Shown piece after piece: positions 41,590-49,719 of a stretch of DNA of 64,000 nucleotides. Made by a program: the position numbers and the translations under genes. Position 1 is the first letter of the stretch; each line of letters starts with the position of its first letter. The notes beneath the pieces were generated by a model. That model worked only from the letters and a program-made list of their open reading frames with translations, did no database searches and was not told where the DNA came from. This stretch comes from G965215145 sp965215145 (GTDB taxonomy: Bacteria > Bacteroidota > Rhodothermia > Rhodothermales > JANQRZ01), in assembly GCA_965215145.1 (NCBI GenBank), contig OZ244038.1, forward strand, positions 1,116,001 to 1,180,000, read 5' to 3'.

Positions 41590-42636
41590 CTACCCCAGCT
41601 CTCGAAATCGCTCCTCCGGCAGGTCCCCGAACGTCTTCCAGCCGCGGCGGAAGTGGTCGAGCGCGATGGAGCCCTCGTAGGGGGGGAGCACCACGTCCGG
41701 TGCGTCATCAGCGGGGGGTGTGTAGTGGCGCTTCGTGCGGCGGTAGTCGCGGTGGGCCCGGACGATGGCGGCCACGTCGCGGAGGCGGCCCTGTGCGGCG
41801 GCCTGCGCGGCGGCGAGCGTGTCGAGCGCGTACCGGCGCGGGGCGACGCGGCGCATCACGCGCGGCGGGAGGTGCTTGTGGAGGAGGAGGAAGGAGTTGC
41901 GGAAGTTGAAGTACGTCTTCTGCGGGCTCCCCTGCGGCAGCGACGCCCCACCGAGGTGATAGACCTCCGATGTGGGCTCGACGCCGACGCGCCACCCCGC
42001 CCGCCACAGCCGCCAGCACAGGTCGATCTCCTCCATGTGCATCTCGAACCGCTCGTCCAGCAGCCCGACCTCGTCCAACGCTGCGCGCCGAAGGAGGACA
42101 GCGGCGCCGGTGGCCCAGAAGCAATCGCGGGCGTCGTCGTACTGCCCCCGGTCCTCCTCCATCGTCGAGAAGATCCGGCCGCGAGTGAAGGGGTAGCCGT
42201 AGCGGTCGAGGAAACCGCCCGCCCCGCCGGCGTACTCGAACCGCCGCCGGTCGTCGAGCTGGAGCAACTTGGGCTGGACGGCCCCGAGCCGCGGCTCGGC
42301 CCCCATCCGTGTGACGAGCGGGCGGAGCCAGCCGGGGGGGACCTCGACGTCGTTGTTGAGGAGGCAGACGAACTCCCCGGTCGTGTGGGGGACGGCGGCG
42401 TTGTTGCCCCGGCAGAACCGCCAGTTCTCCGGGTGCCGCACGACCTTCACCTCGGGGAACGCCTCCCCGACCCACTCGGCCGAGCCGTCCTCCGAGGCGT
42501 TGTCCGCGAGGACGATTTCGAGGTCCGGATAGTTCGTGGCGACGACGGACGGGAGGAACCGCCTCAGCAGCGGGAGCGCGTTCCACGTCACGACGACGAC
42601 GGAGACGCGGGGGAGGGAGGAGTCCGGCGCGGCCAT
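41590..42636 (-). CDS. Glycosyltransferase family 2 (rhamnosyl-type)
   Basis: GT-A enzyme of 348 residues. Landmarks are VSVVVVTWNALPLLRRFLPS, LADNASEDGSAEW, the metal site in CLLNNDVEVPPGW, WATGAAVLLRRAALDEVGLLDE and the catalytic-base region MEEIDLCWRLWRAGW. This set is that of the WcaA/RfbN-like GT2 group used for O-antigen or exopolysaccharide. The last 100 residues contain two amphipathic helices. A TAGCTT box lies six bases before the ATG, so the message is probably leaderless. It stands alone, facing the EamA gene. Confidence 0.88.
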   Translation of the reverse strand: MAAPDSSLPRVSVVVVTWNALPLLRRFLPSVVATNYPDLEIVLADNASEDGSAEWVGEAFPEVKVVRHPENWRFCRGNNAAVPHTTGEFVCLLNNDVEVPPGWLRPLVTRMGAEPRLGAVQPKLLQLDDRRRFEYAGGAGGFLDRYGYPFTRGRIFSTMEEDRGQYDDARDCFWATGAAVLLRRAALDEVGLLDERFEMHMEEIDLCWRLWRAGWRVGVEPTSEVYHLGGASLPQGSPQKTYFNFRNSFLLLHKHLPPRVMRRVAPRRYALDTLAAAQAAAQGRLRDVAAIVRAHRDYRRTKRHYTPPADDAPDVVLPPYEGSIALDHFRRGWKTFGDLPEERFRELG

Positions 42637-42642
42637 GCACCG

Positions 42643-42648
42643 AAGCTA
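42643..42648 (-). promoter_or_regulatory. TAGCTT box six bases before an ATG
   Basis: Minus strand reads GGTAGCTTCGGTGCATG; leaderless transcription is suggested. Confidence 0.45.
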
Positions 42649-42705
42649 CCGCGCCGCCCACCGTCGTGCCCGTCCAGAACGGTCAAGGATGGGGGAGGTT
42701 ACAGG

Positions 42706-43890
42706 TTACGAGTCCTCGGGGTACCAGCCGAGCGAGTCCGGGTCCCAGCTCCGCTCGGGCACGACGAGCATCCGGTGGTAGCGCGCGGAGTAGCCGCCGA
42801 AGAGGCCGACGGCGTCGGAGTCCGCCTTCGGCAGCGCTTCCCCGTCCGGGCCGGCGCGGAGGATGTTCGAGATCCCAGGGAAATAGGTCTGGTCCCGGTC
42901 TCGATATGCTTCGAAGCGCCGGTCCATGCGCTGCGCCCACGGCTCGACGCGGCTGTCGCGAGTGCCGACCCACCGGAACTCGGCCTCATAGTATTCGGCG
43001 AGCTCCGGCCCCATCTGGCGGAGCCGGAGGTGGTAGGGCAGGCGGAGCAGGAGCGGCCCGGTCGAGTCCTTCGTCCACCGGATGAAGGCGTTGTCGAGGT
43101 CGGGAAAAGCGCCGTGGGTAACGACGGAGAACGAGATCCCCTGGCGGACGTACGTCCCCCGCCCCTCGAAGGCGAGGTGCTCCCCCGGCCCCAGGTTCCA
43201 GTTCTGGCGGTCGGCGTCGAGCGTGGTGCTGACCTGCCAGATCGTGAGCGGCGCGTCCGGGGCAGGCGAGTAGGGGATGATCGGCGTCTCAGGCTCGTAC
43301 TCGTAGTACCCATTGCCGTCGCCGTATTCCGCGAGTTCGAGCAGAAGATGAAGCGTGTCCGGTGGCGCCCACTCCGCCGGCGCCGGGACGCGCGTCGTCG
43401 CCGTGTAGGCCCGCCCGTCTGCCAGCCGCACATTGAGCCGGTACTCAGCCCCATTGCGCACAGGGAGCTCCCGGTCGAGGTCGCCGTAGACGCCGCGCCG
43501 CTCGTGGCTCAGCGTGACTGACCGCTCGTCCGGCTGCCCGAGCGGCCCTCTCAGCGAGACCTCCGCGGCCTCGTCAGGGTAGAGCTTGAGGTGGAGGTTA
43601 TTCACCTTCATCGCCACCTGCGCGTAGAAGGTCGGCATGAAGAGCTCGCGGCCGGGGTTCAACTCCGGATCGGCGAAGAGGTTGTAGTCGCGGTCCACGG
43701 GGTCGGTGACACGGCCGACGTAGACCTGCGCGTGGTGGTAGACGGTGTCGGGGGAGCCCTCGAGCGTCGAGACGATAAAGACCGTCTCATCGGGGACGAG
43801 CTTGACGCCTTCCCCTGCGTCTCCCGCTCCATCACACGCGACCAGACCGGCACAGAGGGACAGGACAGCGGTGAGTGTAAGCGCGCGCAT
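42706..43890 (-). CDS. Lipoprotein, DUF4249-like
   Basis: Lipoprotein of 394 residues; signal MRALTLTAVLSLCAGLVAC with lipid Cys19 and then an acidic linker. The body is beta-rich: VFIVSTLEGSPDTVYHHAQVYVG, VSLRGPLGQPDERSVTL, YRLNVRLADGRAYTATTRVP, GISFSVVTHGAFPDLD. The pattern of an N-terminal beta domain with a YRLNV strand followed by a late hydrophobic core resembles DUF4249, but there is no TonB receptor next to it and the C-terminus is longer. Family call is tentative. A TAACCT box lies eight bases upstream of the ATG. Confidence 0.6.
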   Translation of the reverse strand: MRALTLTAVLSLCAGLVACDGAGDAGEGVKLVPDETVFIVSTLEGSPDTVYHHAQVYVGRVTDPVDRDYNLFADPELNPGRELFMPTFYAQVAMKVNNLHLKLYPDEAAEVSLRGPLGQPDERSVTLSHERRGVYGDLDRELPVRNGAEYRLNVRLADGRAYTATTRVPAPAEWAPPDTLHLLLELAEYGDGNGYYEYEPETPIIPYSPAPDAPLTIWQVSTTLDADRQNWNLGPGEHLAFEGRGTYVRQGISFSVVTHGAFPDLDNAFIRWTKDSTGPLLLRLPYHLRLRQMGPELAEYYEAEFRWVGTRDSRVEPWAQRMDRRFEAYRDRDQTYFPGISNILRAGPDGEALPKADSDAVGLFGGYSARYHRMLVVPERSWDPDSLGWYPEDS

Positions 43891-43898
43891 GGAACTGG

Positions 43899-43904
43899 AG
43901 GTTA
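43899..43904 (-). promoter_or_regulatory. TAACCT box eight bases before an ATG
   Basis: Minus strand reads GCTAACCTCCAGTTCCATG, matching the arrangement before the gene starting at 45501. Confidence 0.4.
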
Positions 43905-43989
43905 GCGGGAAGGTTTGGGCTGGAACCGCCGGGAGCGGTGCGAAGGATCCGCAGCGGCCCCAGCCCTGGCCCGTGCGCGGGCCGGTCGG

Positions 43990-45501
43990 TCAGTCGCCGG
44001 TGTAATACGTCTCCTCCCTGAGCGAGAAGATGTACTTGAAATCATTCGACTCCGCACGGATGTCTCCTGAGGAGTTCTCTAGGTTCCGCGCGTTGGCGAG
44101 ATTGGCGCGGCGGAAGCCGGAGTCGCCGAAGACGCGGTCGCTGGAGCACAGGACGAGCCACCCGCACCCGTCGGCCTCGTGCTTCGTGAGCATGGTGCTG
44201 TAGCCGCCGGTGGCGAAGTCGAACGTCTCGACGTCCCCCTCCCAGGGGCCGCCCTCGCGGCGCCGGAAGTCGTTCACATCGCCGTCGTCCTCCACGTGAA
44301 GCCCGCGCCAGTAGGCTGAGCTACCCGAGAGCTGCACGAGCGGGAAGTCCGAGATGCCTGTGACGAACCCAGGGTTACAGAGCCAGAAGCTGTTGTAATC
44401 GCAGACGTACTTGAGAATGAGGTCGAAGTCGTAATCCTCGCCGGCGTAATCCACATCCGGCACCTCGTACCAGTACCGGATGCCGGGGGTAAACTCGACG
44501 TACTCCATCGTGCTAGGGACGAAGCCAGGATCGGGGAGACCTGTCCAGAAGGCCTCGTCCCAGGCGAAATCCAACCGCTTATTGTACTCGCGGCTGAAGT
44601 CGTCCGTCGGCTGCATGCTCATCTGCACCTCCTGCTTCGCGTTCACCCAGCTGTCCCCATCGTAGTTGTGATTGAGGCGGAGTTGTCGGAGGGCCAGCCA
44701 GAGGTCGGGTCCTGAGGAGCCGCCGCCGTTGTTGTTACCGCCGCTGTTGTTGTTGCCACCGTTGCTGCTACCGCCGCTGTAGCTCCAACTACATCCTGGA
44801 TCCGGCTCGCCCCCGCCGCCATCATCGGGAGGGTTGCAAGGTGGACGGGGCCGCCGGACAGGGATGGGCACCACGACGAGGAAGGCAGCGTTGGGGTCGC
44901 TCGGCACGTTGAGCGTGCCGTCGTCGAAGATAGCTGTGGCGGGTCCGCTCCGGCTTCCGCTCAGCGGCATCGCGGTCACGTCAAGGGATCCCGCTCCGGG
45001 TTCGGGCTCCTCGTAGAACCGCGACGGGTCGAGCATGACGTAGGTGTTGCCCACGGTGGCGTCGGGGTTGGAGGTGCGGCCGTCGCGGTCGGACAGCCAC
45101 TCGACGCCGACGATGTACTCTTCGACGTCGCCGTCCTCCAGTGTGACCTGAACGTGGCTGGATTGGCTGGGATTGTCCAGCGCCTCCTTCAGCATGACGA
45201 AGTCGCTAGAGCGCGTGCCCGCGTTCGCCTCTGCGAGCACGGTCTGCATCTTGTCGAGGAGAGGCTGCCCGCGCGCGGCGAGCAGATCGCGCGCGATGGC
45301 GGCCTTGCTGCCGCCGTAGAACTCGGCGGCGCTGAGGGAGAGGATGGGATTGCCGTCGATGGCGCTCGTGGCCCCGACGCTGGCAGCGGGGGTGGCCGAG
45401 GCGGTCTCCGGCTCGGGGTCGAGCGCGGCGTCGCAGCCGGTGAGCAGGAGAGCGCCGAGGGCGAGGACACCTGCGGCTCTGCGAAGGGTGAACCGGTACA
45501 T
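43990..45501 (-). CDS. Lipoprotein with Asn/Gly-rich linker, unrecognised family
   Basis: Lipoprotein of 503 residues starting at ATG 45499-45501: MYRFTLRRAAGVLALGALLLTGC, lipid Cys23. The N-terminal half (about 25-215) is mixed alpha/beta with AEFYGGSKAAIARDLLAARG. A disordered linker rich in Pro, Gly and Asn (about 220-265, for example SSNGGNNNSGGNNNGGG) separates it from a C-terminal domain of about 230 residues with many aromatic and Asp residues and Cys pairs (VCDYNSFWLCNPG, GCGWLVLCSS) that could form disulfides or bind metal. A+T content is higher than in the neighbours and includes several AAT/AAC codons, hinting at acquisition. Function unknown. Confidence 0.7.
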   Translation of the reverse strand: MYRFTLRRAAGVLALGALLLTGCDAALDPEPETASATPAASVGATSAIDGNPILSLSAAEFYGGSKAAIARDLLAARGQPLLDKMQTVLAEANAGTRSSDFVMLKEALDNPSQSSHVQVTLEDGDVEEYIVGVEWLSDRDGRTSNPDATVGNTYVMLDPSRFYEEPEPGAGSLDVTAMPLSGSRSGPATAIFDDGTLNVPSDPNAAFLVVVPIPVRRPRPPCNPPDDGGGGEPDPGCSWSYSGGSSNGGNNNSGGNNNGGGSSGPDLWLALRQLRLNHNYDGDSWVNAKQEVQMSMQPTDDFSREYNKRLDFAWDEAFWTGLPDPGFVPSTMEYVEFTPGIRYWYEVPDVDYAGEDYDFDLILKYVCDYNSFWLCNPGFVTGISDFPLVQLSGSSAYWRGLHVEDDGDVNDFRRREGGPWEGDVETFDFATGGYSTMLTKHEADGCGWLVLCSSDRVFGDSGFRRANLANARNLENSSGDIRAESNDFKYIFSLREETYYTGD

Positions 45502-45509
45502 GGCTCTGG

Positions 45510-45515
45510 AGGATA
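45510..45515 (-). promoter_or_regulatory. TATCCT box eight bases before an ATG
   Basis: Minus strand reads CCTATCCTCCAGAGCCATG; close to leaderless. Confidence 0.4.
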
Positions 45516-45611
45516 GGTGGAAGATGGGCCGGAGGGAGGCCCCGGCTTTGGCTTCGCACCTCAAGGATAGGATACATGTTGACCCATTCAACGTCAAGGT
45601 GACACCTGTCA

Positions 45612-45884
45612 CTATTCTCCCCGTGTTTCGTGGGAATCCCTCCTCCCCCTGGGGAGCTGTTCCACCGAAGGAACGATCCCGTGCTGGAGCGCCCAACGGA
45701 TCGCTTCAGCCCGATTCCGCACGCCAAGCCGTTTGTACAGCCTCGATACGTGGTTGCGGACGGAGCCGTAGGCGAGAGAGAGCTCGTCCGCAATCTCCCG
45801 GTCGTTCAGTCCGGCGACGATCAAGCGCAGCACCTCCAGGTTGCGAGGCGTGAGGTGAGGGCCGTCAGCTTTGGCGTCCGGCAT
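45612..45884 (-). CDS. Stand-alone LuxR-type HTH regulator
   Basis: Regulator of only 90 residues consisting of a GerE/LuxR DNA-binding domain: LTPRNLEVLRLIVAGLNDREIADELSLAYGSVRNHVSRLYKRLGVRNRAEAIRWA (about 11-65), with the scaffold (LTPRNLEVL) and recognition helix (SVRNHVSRL) intact. There is no receiver or ligand domain. It is divergent from recQ and lies 110 bases upstream of the Asn-rich lipoprotein gene on the same strand, so that gene is a possible target. The C-terminal tail is arginine-rich. Confidence 0.85.
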   Translation of the reverse strand: MPDAKADGPHLTPRNLEVLRLIVAGLNDREIADELSLAYGSVRNHVSRLYKRLGVRNRAEAIRWALQHGIVPSVEQLPRGRRDSHETRGE

Positions 45885-46095
45885 CGGAGCGGTGGCGGGT
45901 GGTAGGGGTGACGGTAGAAGTCGGCGCGGTCCGGGGGTCCCCCACCAAGAGGTCCCGGCCGCGCCGACTGGCGGGCCCCCACGGATTATTATTGGGGACC
46001 CCGTCTGCTACCGTCCCCCCTTTAGACACCGCACCCCCCGGCCGCGCAACCTCGCGCGTCCAACTTTTTTCGCCGCTCCGCGATTTTATTCCCCG

Positions 46096-48066
46096 ATGCC
46101 CCCTCACGCCGCCGCTTCGCCCATTCCGCCGCTCGCCGAGGCCGAAGTTTTTCTTCGGAGGCACTGGGGGCACCGGGCGTTCCGGCCGGGGCAGCGTGAG
46201 GCGGTCGAGGCGGTGCTGCGCGGGGAGGACGTGCTGGCGGTCCTCCCGACGGGCGGGGGGAAGTCGGTGTGCTACCAGGTGCCGGCCCTCCTGCGGGGCG
46301 GGCTCACCGTCGTCGTCTCGCCGCTGATCGCGCTGATGCAGGACCAGGTGGCGGGGCTCCGCGCGCGGGGCGTCCCCGCGACGGCCATCACCGGGCACGT
46401 TCCCTATCGCGAGGCCGAGCAGCGGTGGACGGACTGCGAGTTCGGGAAGTACCGGCTGCTCTACCTCGCCCCGGAACGGCTGGAGACGGAGACGTTCCAG
46501 GCCCGCGCCGAGCGCCTGCCGGTGACGCTGCTCGCGGTGGACGAGGCGCACTGCATCTCGGAGTGGGGGCCGGACTTCCGCCCCGCCTACCGCCGCCTCG
46601 CCGCAGCGGCGGACCTCCTCGGCCGCCCGCCCATCGTCGCCGTCACGGCCACGGCGACGCCGGAGGTGCGGGCCGACATCGCCGAGCAGCTTGGGCTGCG
46701 CGAGCCGCGCGTCATCGTCCGCGGGTTCGACCGGCCGAACGTGGTGCCGAGCGTGTTCCGCACGCCGGCGAAGCGGGAGAAGCTGGCGGAGGTCGTGACC
46801 GCCGTGCTGGGCAGCGGGATCGTCTACGCGGCGACGCGGCGGGGCGCGGAGACGTGGGCCGACCGGCTCCGCACGATGGGGTTAGAGGCCGAGGCATACC
46901 ACGCCGGCCTCCCGTCAAAAACCCGCGCCGCCGTGCAGGTCCGCTGGCAGGAGGGCACCACCCGAGTCATCGCGGCGACGAACGCGTTCGGGATGGGGAT
47001 CGACAAGCCGGACGTCCGCTTCGTCGTCCACGCCGACCCGCCGCCGTCGCTGGAGGCGTACTACCAGGAGGCGGGCCGCGCGGGGCGCGACGGCCAGATG
47101 GCCTACGCCGTCCTCCTCTTCGCCGAGAGCGACGAGGCCACCGCCCGCTCCTTCGCTGAGGAGGGGCGGCCGGATGCGCCGACGGTGCAGCGGGTCTACG
47201 ACGCCGCGCTGAGCCTCGCGCAGATCTCCGTGGGCTCGGAGGGGGAGGGGCCGTTCGCACTCGACGTGGAGGCCGTGGCGGAGGTCGTCGGGCGCCCACC
47301 GATGGCCGTCCGTGCGGCGGCGGACGTGCTGGTGCGCGTGGGGGTGTGGGAGCCGGAGGGGCTGCGGCGCCACCGGGGGCTCGTCCGCTTCCACCAGCCC
47401 GCCGAGGCCGTCCGCGCCTACGCCGAGGGGCTGGAGAACGCCGCCCTCGCCGGGTTCGTGCGGGCGCTGCTCCGGGGGGTCCACGCCGAGGCGTTCAGCG
47501 CGTGGAGCGACATGGACCTCCGGGCACTCGAAGAACGGACGGGGCTCTCCCGCGCCCGTCTCCTCCGCGGCCTCGCATTCCTCGCCGAGCGGGGGCTGCT
47601 CGCGTTCCACCCGCCCGGCGCGGGGCTCTCGTTCCGGCTCACCGAGCCCCGCACGCAGCGGGTCCCGCTCGACGCCCGCGCGCTCGCGGCGTCGCGGCGG
47701 CGCGCCGAGCGGCGGCTGGACGACGTGTTCCGCTACGCCCGCGCCGTCACCTGCCGCCGACGGTTCCTCCTCGGCTACTTCGGCGAGCCCGCGCCCGAGC
47801 GCTGCGGCGCCTGCGACGTCTGCCTCGGCCGCCACCGCCCGGCGACAGTGACCCCGGAGGACGAGGCCCTGCTCCGCCGCATCCTCCGCCACGTCCGCGA
47901 CGGCGACCCGGCGGAGGCGTGGCTCGTCGGTGCTGGGCTCCCTGAGCACCGCGTCGCGGGTTTGGCCGACTGGCTCGTCCACGCCGGCCACCTCCGCACC
48001 GAAGACCCTCTGGCGGGGACGTTCGCCCTCACCGAGAGCGGCCGGCGGTTCGCAGAAAAAACGTAG
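46096..48066 (+). CDS. recQ: RecQ-type ATP-dependent DNA helicase
   Basis: 3'-5' helicase of 656 residues. Motif 0/I FRPGQREAVEAV and LPTGGGKS (50-57), DEAH box AVDEAHCISEWG (149-152), TATATPEV, YHAGL, ATNAFGMGIDKPDVRFVVH and QEAGRAGRDG. A RecQ-Ct zinc site has cysteines near residues 553-576 (CRRRFLLGYFGE..CGACDVC). The winged-helix and HRDC parts are short, making this a RecQ-like variant. Start ATG at 46096, 211 bases from the divergent LuxR gene; the frame upstream is spacer. Its stop codon TAG is part of the palindrome at 48063. Confidence 0.92.
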   Translation: MPPHAAASPIPPLAEAEVFLRRHWGHRAFRPGQREAVEAVLRGEDVLAVLPTGGGKSVCYQVPALLRGGLTVVVSPLIALMQDQVAGLRARGVPATAITGHVPYREAEQRWTDCEFGKYRLLYLAPERLETETFQARAERLPVTLLAVDEAHCISEWGPDFRPAYRRLAAAADLLGRPPIVAVTATATPEVRADIAEQLGLREPRVIVRGFDRPNVVPSVFRTPAKREKLAEVVTAVLGSGIVYAATRRGAETWADRLRTMGLEAEAYHAGLPSKTRAAVQVRWQEGTTRVIAATNAFGMGIDKPDVRFVVHADPPPSLEAYYQEAGRAGRDGQMAYAVLLFAESDEATARSFAEEGRPDAPTVQRVYDAALSLAQISVGSEGEGPFALDVEAVAEVVGRPPMAVRAAADVLVRVGVWEPEGLRRHRGLVRFHQPAEAVRAYAEGLENAALAGFVRALLRGVHAEAFSAWSDMDLRALEERTGLSRARLLRGLAFLAERGLLAFHPPGAGLSFRLTEPRTQRVPLDARALAASRRRAERRLDDVFRYARAVTCRRRFLLGYFGEPAPERCGACDVCLGRHRPATVTPEDEALLRRILRHVRDGDPAEAWLVGAGLPEHRVAGLADWLVHAGHLRTEDPLAGTFALTESGRRFAEKT

Positions 48067-48091
48067 GGGCGGGTTCGAAACCCGCCCCTAC
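48063..48091. repeat. Dispersed palindrome, GTAGGGGCGGGTT type
   Basis: 13-base arms GTAGGGGCGGGTT / AACCCGCCCCTAC around CGA, between convergent recQ and the choice-of-anchor gene. The TAG of its first bases is the recQ stop codon. It probably also serves as terminator. Confidence 0.85.
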
Positions 48092-48113
48092 AGGTCGGGA
48101 AGACTTGGACGGA

Positions 48114-49583
48114 TCAACTGCCAACGGTAACCGCCATCGGCTCGCTGTAGAGGGCGCGCCCGCTGGCGTCGAGGGCGCGGAGGCGGAGGGTGTGCTCCCC
48201 GCTCGGCAGCGAGACCGCGAGGCGGTACGTGTCCCGCCCCTCGACGCCGCGCGTCGTCCCCACGTCCACGAACCCGTCCGTCGTCATCCGCTCGACGGTG
48301 AACCGGCTCGGCATCACGTCCTCCTCCGAGGTCCACTGGAGGAGGGCGCCGCTGCCGGTCGGGAACGCCGTGAGCGTGGCGGCGAGCGGCTCGGCGCGGT
48401 AGGGGCGGACGACGAAGAGGCCGCTGGACATGTCCGAGATCAGCACGTTCCCGCTCTCGAAGTACGGGTACGTGCTCCACGCCCCGCCGAAGCGGCCGTC
48501 GTCGTCGGCGGGGAAGGAGTCGAAGTACCCGGCGGTCTCCATCTCCGCCTCCGCGAGGTCGCCGATCTCGACGACGCGGAGGCCGCTGCGGTAGTTCGCC
48601 ATGTAGGCGACGTCGCCACGGACGTAGAGGTTGTGGTCGACGGCGGGGACGCCGCTGAGGAAGACGCCGACGAACTCCGGCGCGTCGAGGTCACGCACGT
48701 CGAAGATGAGCGTGCGGGTCTCGTTCTTGAACCGCATCTCGTCGAGCTCGTCGTTGGCGATGAAGAACCGGTGGTCCTCGGTGAGCCAGCCCTGGTGGGT
48801 GTACGCCGTGTTCGGGTAGACGGCCTGCCCGAGCATCGTCGGGTTCTGCGTGTCGGCCGCGTCCACGATGGTGACGGTGTCCTCGTTCGAGCCGACGCAG
48901 ATCTGCTTGCCGCGGTGCTCGGCGTCGGGGCCGTCGTAGACGACGCACTGCACGTCGTGGGTGTAGCCGTCGTCGGCGAAGCACCCCGCGAACCTCGGCC
49001 TCTGCGGCTCCGTCACGTCGACGAAGTGGAGCCCGCCGGCGCACCCCCTCTCCCCCCGGTTGCCGACGACGATGGCCGTGCCGGTGGCCTCGTTCATGGC
49101 GATGTTGTGGCTCTGCCCGACGGCGTCGTAGTGGGCGTCGGCGTCGAACTCCGTCGGGGCCGAGGTCGGGGCGACGTCGCGGAGGCGGCGGAGGTCGAAG
49201 ACCTGGATGCCGTGGCCGTCGGCCTCGCTCGCCACGAAGGCGTGGTCGGCGTAGACCTTCACGTCGCGCCACACCGTCGCCACGGTGTGCGTCGGGAGCT
49301 TGCCGAGGTAGCTCGGGTTGACCGGGTCCGAGATGTCGACGAAGCCGATCCCGTCGGCGAGGCCCATGAGCGCGTACTCCCGGCCGGTCTCGGGGTCGGT
49401 CCAGCCCCAGACGTCGTTGCCGGCCTCGGAGCCGAAGGTGGCGAGGTCCACGCGGCTGAGCAGCATCACGTTCTCGCAGGCGTAGTCGCCGGCCGCGCCG
49501 TCCTCGCAGGGGACTTGGGCCGCAGCCGAGGGAGCGAGCAGGAGGGCGGAGAGCGCCAGGCCGAGGAGGCGGAGGAGTCGCAT
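48114..49583 (-). CDS. Secreted choice-of-anchor B family protein (LVIVD-type propeller), copy 1
   Basis: Exported protein of 489 residues; signal peptide MRLLRLLGLALSALLLAPSAAA. The propeller repeats are typical: NDVWGWTDPETGREYALMGL, ISDPVNPSYLGKLPTHT, WRDVKVYADHAFVASEA, DGYTHDVQCVVYDGPD, HQGWLTEDHRFFIANDE, VDHNLYVRGDVAYMANY. Its C-terminus is a fibronectin-like sandwich (FTVERMTTDGF ... LRLRALDASGRALYSEP) rather than a canonical type A sorting motif, so its anchor differs from that of the paralogue next door. Ligand unknown; likely surface or secreted. Confidence 0.85.
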   Translation of the reverse strand: MRLLRLLGLALSALLLAPSAAAQVPCEDGAAGDYACENVMLLSRVDLATFGSEAGNDVWGWTDPETGREYALMGLADGIGFVDISDPVNPSYLGKLPTHTVATVWRDVKVYADHAFVASEADGHGIQVFDLRRLRDVAPTSAPTEFDADAHYDAVGQSHNIAMNEATGTAIVVGNRGERGCAGGLHFVDVTEPQRPRFAGCFADDGYTHDVQCVVYDGPDAEHRGKQICVGSNEDTVTIVDAADTQNPTMLGQAVYPNTAYTHQGWLTEDHRFFIANDELDEMRFKNETRTLIFDVRDLDAPEFVGVFLSGVPAVDHNLYVRGDVAYMANYRSGLRVVEIGDLAEAEMETAGYFDSFPADDDGRFGGAWSTYPYFESGNVLISDMSSGLFVVRPYRAEPLAATLTAFPTGSGALLQWTSEEDVMPSRFTVERMTTDGFVDVGTTRGVEGRDTYRLAVSLPSGEHTLRLRALDASGRALYSEPMAVTVGS

Positions 49584-49719
49584 CGGAGTGGAGAGTCGGG
49601 GGGTTATGGGTAGGATCGGCAGCGGGGCGGCGAGGACATAAGCGGGCGCCGGTTATGCCCCGTCGCGGACGCAGTACGCGGGAGGGGAAGGCTGCGTTGC
49701 AGGGCCGCGCAGCCTCGGA

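Noticed and set aside
48063..48091. tRNA-like TTCGAAA motif
   Set aside because: The motif is the centre of a short palindrome; no acceptor stem or anticodon arm can be built around it.
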